From assembly GCA_036244855.1 (NCBI GenBank), contig BQKZ01000527.1, forward strand, positions 87,114-101,220: a stretch of DNA of 14,107 nucleotides, in the 5' to 3' direction. Within the stretch, counting starts at the first letter, position 1, and each line of letters begins with the position of its first letter. Below, piece after piece: positions 1 through 7,000 of this stretch. The stretch comes from Temnopleurus reevesii. Its lineage: Eukaryota > Echinodermata > Echinoidea > Temnopleuroida > Temnopleuridae. The notes under the pieces were generated by a model that was not told the origin of the DNA, ran no database searches, and saw nothing but the letters and a program-made list of their open reading frames with translations. Both the position numbers and the translations under genes were made by a program.

Positions 1-820
1 CTATTTGTCATGGGCTATGATTCCTTTGTTTTTTGGATGGGGTCACAAAAATTTGTAAAGTTTTTCTTGATCATTTTTTATTTTTATATCTAGCACACTA
101 TTTTCCTTGAAATACTAAATTATTTTCGAACATTTTGGCAGAATTTAAAAAAGATATTAGTATTGTAGGCTTCAAATATTCTTAAAAGAACAATCAAATC
201 ACAAAAGAAATTAGGGAGATATTGTGATATCAAAATTCGATAGACAGAACGGTCCCATAAGGCAACACAGGAAAACAAACTGTGTCGTATTGATATCCAG
301 ACTCTGGAATCTGGATTATAAAATTGCTTCCATCAAGAATGCAAGATTTACAATAGCTTGATGGCAAAATGATAAACAATTGAACAGTATGACTGTTTAA
401 TTACAATTGTGATAATTCATTTTGAAAATTACATTTGTAGAAGCATCCAGATCAGTGTCGCAAGACCCAAGTTTTTCAGCAAACGGAAGCAACTCTGCCA
501 ATCTTTTCATTTTTGTTTTCTCGCCCATTATTTCATGCCCACTCCTAATATAATGAAAATTACCAGTGAGGGCAAATAAATATCTGTCTTCATGATGATG
601 ATATCAGATTTTTAATATCTCAACACTCTTTTGAAGATTATTACGATGTGCGGATTAATATGACACGCACATTAATATGCCAGCACCATAATTTTTTACC
701 GGTACATGTATGCAAGCACTTCAGAATTGGATGATCTTAGCCATCTGATTGGGTTTTTAAGGTACAACAACTGTATCAATAATTTATGATAATCTCTTCT
801 CTTGTTTGTTTCCAACACAG
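1..820. other. Upstream DNA or 5' intron, no gene seen
   Basis: AT-rich sequence without a convincing coding frame. Its last bases (TTGTTTGTTTCCAACACAG) form the acceptor for the first coding exon, so at least its 3' part should be intron. The 5' UTR exon, promoter and transcription start could lie here or before the window; I see no TATA box or CpG-rich promoter I would defend. The short frames around 696-981 on the minus strand overlap exon 1 in antisense and are not supported. Confidence 0.5.
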
Positions 821-1005
821 CAATGGTTGTTGAGATAGAGCCCGATCTTCCACATGGACATTGTGATAACTGCTTCAGCCGACACTGCCAAGTCTCCCCG
901 CAGCCTGGCAACGCTTGTAGTCTGGTTGACTGTGAGGTGGACTGCGGCGCGAGGTTTCACCGCTGTAAAGAAGCCGAACATCGTCTTTTATGCCCTAACA
1001 TGAAG
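821..1005 (+). CDS. FBXO30: Exon 1 of the coding region: start codon and first half of TRAF-type zinc finger
   Basis: A pyrimidine-rich tract ending in AACACAG at 820 is the acceptor; two 5' UTR bases precede ATG at 823, and the donor is AAG|GTAGGT at 1006. Residues 1-61 include HCDNC (13-17), C22, C32, C37, C41, C48, H53 and C57, the spaced Cys/His pattern of the family's N-terminal zinc-finger region. This ATG was chosen because it lies 12 codons before the first conserved His-Cys pair, close to the vertebrate arrangement, and because the frame upstream crosses the acceptor. The acceptor implies at least one upstream non-coding exon, which I could not locate. The 3' half of this exon recurs at 1096-1203 and 1308-1398. 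Confidence 0.88.
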
Positions 1006-4000
1006 GTAGGTTTATATGTAGGGCCTACATGTACACTGGTCTGATGGCCAAAGACCCATTTTAGGTAGTTTAGTTTACAACAGTTCTTGCCATAGAAGCT
1101 GGGCAACATATGTAGCTTGTTAGTGGCCTGCGAGGCGGACTGCGGGGAGAGGTTTCACCGCTGTAAAGAGGCCGAACATCGTCTTTTATGCCCAAACATG
1201 AAGGTACGTTTTATAGTCTAACAGTTAAAGACTAATTCTAGGTAGTTTAGTGTACAAATTCAATTTGTTGTACAATGTACAACTGTAGCAAGGAAATGCA
1301 TACATAAAGCTTGGTTGACTCTGCTAGGCGGACTGCTGGGTTTAGTTTTACCGCTGCAAAGAGGCAGAAAATATCATCTTTTGTGCTGTAACATGGAGGT
1401 ATATTTGCACAAATGCTGGGTTACAATTATGGCCAGGCCCGTAGCCCCTTTCTGGGCTCATTGCAGGCTGAGCAATAATACAATTTTATGATATGTGGTA
1501 CACATTCTGGTATTAGTCCCTGACTTTTTAGTAATGTACACACAAAGAAGAATTGTATAGTAAAGATAGCAAACGAGTACGTTATAACACAGGCACTTTT
1601 TAAAATTTCTAGTTAAAATCTTTTCTAAAAGCTTAATTTGGAAAAATTGGGTGTATCGCCAATGTTGGGTCTCCTGGAGATTAAAATGAGACAAGTTTTA
1701 TGGCTATGATATGTGTGTGACAAAAGCGACGTCAAGATTTCCTGGCCATAGATATTCTCCTTTGTGGTAGGAATGGGCTGTATTTGTGGACCTCACATAT
1801 TTTTAAACTTCAGTATTTTTTTTCTCTTCTCCTCACAGACTGAATGTGTGAATGCGATCTATGGCTGCCCAGTAGACATACAGCGACGTCATATATGTAC
1901 CCATCTAGAGGTCTGTCCGGCTAGCGTAATTAATTGTACTATGGAGTGGAATCGATGGCCAGTTTATTCAAGTGAACGTCAACAACAGCAGCCCTTACTG
2001 GTAAGAAAGAAGCTTAAAATCAATTGCAAATCAACTGCAACTTTGCAAATTGTAACGCGCATTTTCATTCGCGCGTGGTGTGCGCATTTAACAAGACGCG
2101 CATGAAACAATGATTTTGATTGGCGCGTGCCGATCAACTGCAACTTACGATCAATTGCAACCTTTGAGCAACACCCCCTAAGAATGTAGAAAGAGGTAAA
2201 ATGTCTGAAAATGCAGGGAATAATTTTCCTGGTATCGCATCGCAATTTACTATGCATTTTAGCAGGATTGCTATACAAAATATATTTTGTGTAGCAATTT
2301 TTCACATAGAACTTTATAGTAAAGAATGGGAAAGGTTTCTCAATGTGTAAAACTGCTAATCCAATGTGAAAAGTAGAATTATTCCCTGAAATTACTTTCC
2401 AGGCTTGTTTATAATTTTACTGGAGAGGATTTTTTTTCAGGTTACATACATACGTGTATGTATTCCTATGATTTTCAGTTTGTGATCAGAAATGATGCCA
2501 TTATTTCATAGAATATATTACTCTTGAAAATTACTTTTACATGTAAAGTAATGCAAAAGTTGATATTATAGTGAATTATTCACTGAATTTCAAACCTATT
2601 CAGACATCAGCGAGTTGTTGTTTTCATGCTAATTTTAAAAGATTTCTTTACACATTTTTATGGGCATTTAGGTAAGTGGAAATCTTAGCTAGTTCATGTT
2701 CAAGAAATTCACAAAAATAAAACTCCTACATGTAGTTATATTTCAGTAGTTCTATATAGTGCGAGGGTGTGTTTTGTTATGAAACTTTGTTTCTCTCCTA
2801 TCATCCCAGGTTGTGCCTGATAACTTGGACCAGCTGGACATCGCTCTAGCTCTGCGGGACCAGCGCATGTTGACCAAGTCCATGAAAGCGTCCAAACGAA
2901 CCCGTCAGATCTTGACCAACGCGCTGAATCGCCGTCATCCGGCTGTGCCTCTCTCGGCGCAGCTGACGAATAATGATACGGAGGAGGGGGAGGATGAGCA
3001 GAAAGAGATTGCCAATCTCCTGCAGGTAAATCAGGGCCCTACAAACACACTTGCCCGCATGTCCGGGGCAACCAAATTTAGCTGTTGGGCAAGTAAATGA
3101 AATTGTTACTTGCCTGATTTGGCAAGTAAGAGTTTTTACACCAGTTTTCCAGGTGGTGAAAATGTAGTATTCAGGTTGAATGTTTCTATAATTCTGCAAT
3201 TTGTGCAGGGATGGCAATGGTTGAACTGAAAAAGCACACTGTTACCATTGATTTGAATAATTGCCGAAGACTTCCATGCTACCAAGTTGTTTGCATTCCC
3301 TCTTCTAAAATCCCATGATTGTCATTGTTTTTTATCTTCAAATTTTAATAAGAATCAATATATTAGATCACCAATGAGATTACGAATTATTTAGCAAAAA
3401 AAGTACCATTTTTCTTCTACATGTTTTATGTCATAACTTTTCTGCACGATGAGGCTTTGTACTGGCAAATAAAGCTAGCACATAATATGGTGTATTGTTT
3501 TGTTTCCATTCAAACAAAAATGGAAAAACTTTACTGGGTGAATATTTTTACTGCAGCTCACAAAGTAATATATCTGAAGCACCACCTCTCCCTAAATTAA
3601 TTGAAGCCTCTCAAAATGACAAATCAGGTTTTATTCGACAAGCCTATAGATGAATACTGCAATTTGACGAAGTGAATGAAAAGTACGTAAGGAAAAATGT
3701 GTTGGCTTTGTACGACCATTTTCATTGAGTTGATCTGAAGAGGACAACTGAACATTCTTTTTTTCTTTGCCTAGTCACAACTCAAACCTTTCTTTTTTTC
3801 TTCTGAATGATAGGCAATGCAGGACGAGAAGGAAGCAGCTGATCGCGAGAGAGCGCGGACCCCTCCCGGTCTACAGCGCAGTATATGCAACGAGCTCTTC
3901 CGAACCGACTCCGCAAGTAACGGTACCAGAGCCCCAGAACCCGAAGCTCAATTCGCGCCCCTCCCAAGAGACCCGTTCATCCATTGATCACACTGCGCCA

Positions 4001-7000
4001 GACGTAAGGAGGTCATGGAGAGGATAGTAGCATCAAAAGCTGCAATGGAGGAACCGCATAATGGGGATTTACCCCATGAAAGGGATCCCTCATCGGATTG
4101 GACCCCTGTGCTTGAGCAGAATGGATTCACCCAGGGTGATGATGGATGCACCAATGGGTTGCTCCATTCTGAAAGCAGGGATGATGGAATTTTTCATGCA
4201 GAGGTAAACGTAATGTGCATGATATTTTATTTTTGTTAGATACTGGGAAGCCAATATTTTTGCGTACAATTACCTTCACCATTTTGAACCATTTTGTTGT
4301 TATTTTCTCATTTTTTCACCATTACATATATGAATGTGCATCATACAGAGTGAGAATCTTTGCAATTTCAAGATCACAAAATTAGTGAAAATGAAGCCAC
4401 AGTCACTGCAAAAATGTTACTAATACAGTACATGTATAAATATAATGATATGACTGCATTTTGTATGATTGAAAATAATGTATATTTTAACTCTGATTTC
4501 AACTCAGGAGAAAAACTGATTTTTTGTGTGATTATGGATCTTTTAATGCTAACATCAAGATAGGTTCATAACTAACTAAAGTGTTTACAAGAGATTGAAA
4601 TGATCAGGAAAAAAACAGAAATTGGTGACTTAGGGAGGAGATGTAATAAACAGTGTCATCAATACTACTAAATGGGTAAAAAAAAACCTAGCAAAGAAAT
4701 CATTTTAGCCCCTCCCGTCTTCCCCTACTCGCACAACTTTAGATCCACCCACTCCCTTTATGACCCAGAAACATACATTATACATGTATGTAGATATATA
4801 AAACAAATTCTTGGATTTTATGACAGTGTGTACAGGTGGCCAAATCACTTAACTCCACTTTCTCAAGCAAAGACTCCAACAAGCAGAAAGTTAAAACTCA
4901 TTCTTTTATTGAACTTATCATTTCTATGTGAACAAGTACCCAACTCACTCAACTCCACTTTCCCCTTATTCCATAATTGAAATTAACATTTAAATGCAAA
5001 GAGGTTCCCAGCTCACTAATTCCACTTTCTCAAGCAGTCTCGAAAAAGCAGAAAATTAAAACTCACTCTTTTATGTGAACAGGTACCCAACTCACTCAAC
5101 TCCACGTTCTCCAGCGAAGACTCCGACATGCAGACACCCGCCGTCTTCGTCACGCAATCAACGACCGGAGACGTCTCAGCGGCGCCCACCAGAGGCCACT
5201 CCAAGCCAATCATCATCCAACCGCCAGCCGTCACGTCATCGGCGAACAAGCCCCACCGACTGTCTTCCTCGTCGAACGGGTCGATAGATAGTCGGCACTC
5301 GTTGAGTCTTGATCTGTCGTTGGAGTCGATTACACGTTATCAGGCTAAACCGGACTCTATGTATACTTTCCTTTGTGCTCAGGTATGATGCTTGATAGAT
5401 TAAGGGGGTGTTGTTCAAAAGTTGCAATTGATTGCAAGTTGCAGTTGATCGGAACATGCCAATCAAATTCATTGTTTCATGCACGAATGGAAATGCGCGT
5501 TACAATTTTGCAAAGTTGCAGTTGATTTGCAGTTGCTTTTGAACAACACCCCCACAGAGATTTGAGGGGAACCAACCTAGAAATATTGTGCCCTTATTTG
5601 ACAGGGAAAGATAGATAACAAACTGTGAAATTTGACCGAAATCAGACAATCCGTTGGAAAAGCTAACATTTCCAAAGTCTCAGTGATATCATCATCCCTT
5701 CTGCTCATGGGGATCCATTGTGTCAGCAACTTTGATAGAATCTATCTGACGTCATTTTGTGTGCCAATCCTTTTTTTTTTAGAAAAGTCAATAAATTTTA
5801 AATTTTTCACTATAATTTTATATCATGCCTTTTACATCATTTTTACATGCATTTTGTGAAAAATCATGCTAAATCCTTGTTCTATTAGTCTATTTTCCAG
5901 TTGTAACTTTGGTTATATTGGTAAAACGTCTGCACACGTTGCATTAGACTCTTTAGAAACATTACTATTGTTAATGATGTTAGTAAGAACCGGATATTAC
6001 TTTGAACTTGCTTAATTTCCATTTCCCAGGAATTTAGACGAGACGAATACCCCTATCACTTCCAGAATGTCCACAGTGATATCCATGGAGGATTGAACGG
6101 ATGGATGGAGCAGAGATGTCCTCTAGCGCCTTACGGCTGTACCTTCTCTCAGCGTCGCCTCTACCCAGGGAACCAGAGGTCTCACATCGTGCACAGTGAG
6201 AATCTGGAGAGCTTTGGTCTGTGTGTGGATGGGGACAGGAGTGATGAGAGGAACTCTGCCAATGGTCTTAAGGATGGCAACCTTGAGGTCTCAGGAGTTA
6301 CAGTAAATGGTGAAAAGACAAATGGAGAGATTCCCATGGATGGGTCAAGCAATAAAGACAAATTGTGTGAAAATGGTATCAAATCAAAGTGCAATGCCTT
6401 AGCAAAGGAAGAGGACAATGTTAGGAGACCAAGGAATGGTTCCGTAGACATTGATGATTCTATGGAAGGAAGATGGGGCGGGAAGTGTGCTTCCAATGTG
6501 GACCAAAGCAGGGATGGGGTCGCAGAACCCCACGCAGCGATACAGAGTCAGCAACAGAATAGCAGTACTGAGGATTCCTCGAAGACATCAGCAGAGGTGT
6601 CCAGTAGTAATTCAGTATCAAATGACATAGACAATCATAGGAAAGTGGAGACTTTAGAGACACAGAATCAGCAACAGGAAAAGAGCAGTACTGAGGAATC
6701 GTCAAAGGCATCATCAATTAAAGTTTCTGATACTCTTGACTCTGCTCCGATGGACACAGGAGTGGACCGACTGAGCCAGCTTCCGTTTGAGCTGCTCCGC
6801 TATCTCCTGCGGTTTCTGGACTCCTACACGATCAACCATCTTGCGATGACGTCCAAGCTTCTGAGGCAGGTCAGCTGTAGTCTCCTGGAGGAACGTGGGA
6901 TGGTCGTCCTGCAGTGGGAGAAGCGTCGAGGACACTGGGAAACAACCATGAAGGTAGGTCTTTCGATCTCACAGGGTTACCAACCAAAAATCATGCCTTT

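Larger units (their letters stand above)
1006..1838 (+). other. Intron 1, containing two tandem copies of the exon 1 segment
   Basis: Begins GTAGGT and ends CCTCACAG after a T/C-rich tract. It contains the duplicated exon segments at 1096-1203 and 1308-1398. Some intron sequence was copied too: a TTTTAGGTAGTTTAGTTTACAA-like stretch lies after exon 1 (near 1060-1080) and recurs after the second copy (near 1238-1256). I see nothing else in 1400-1830. Confidence 0.8.
2001..2809 (+). other. Intron 2, with two MITEs
   Basis: Begins GTAAGA and ends TCATCCCAG. The first 180 bases are a TAA-target MITE and 2214-2388 is a second type of MITE. The remainder (2389-2809) is AT-rich with no recognisable element. 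Confidence 0.8.

Noticed and set aside
1979..2305. 108-codon minus-strand frame over the intron 2 start
   Set aside because: It lies across the two MITEs, which are non-coding inverted-repeat elements.
2846..3217. 123-codon minus-strand open frame
   Set aside because: Antisense to exon 3 and into intron 3, with no splice or protein evidence.
3985..3987. TGA read as selenocysteine or programmed readthrough
   Set aside because: No Cys or Sec is known to me at this place in the family, the following bases (TCA) are not the usual readthrough context, and no SECIS element was identified. It cannot be fully excluded.
3767..4027. Open +1 frame across exon 4 that avoids the TGA
   Set aside because: It does not match the phase of exons 3 and 5, ends at 4027, and its composition is unlike the linker; it is an overlapping shadow frame.
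4672..4980. 102-codon open frame before exon 5
   Set aside because: It runs through the decayed copies of the exon 5 start and intron sequence; the similarity to exon 5 explains its protein-like end.
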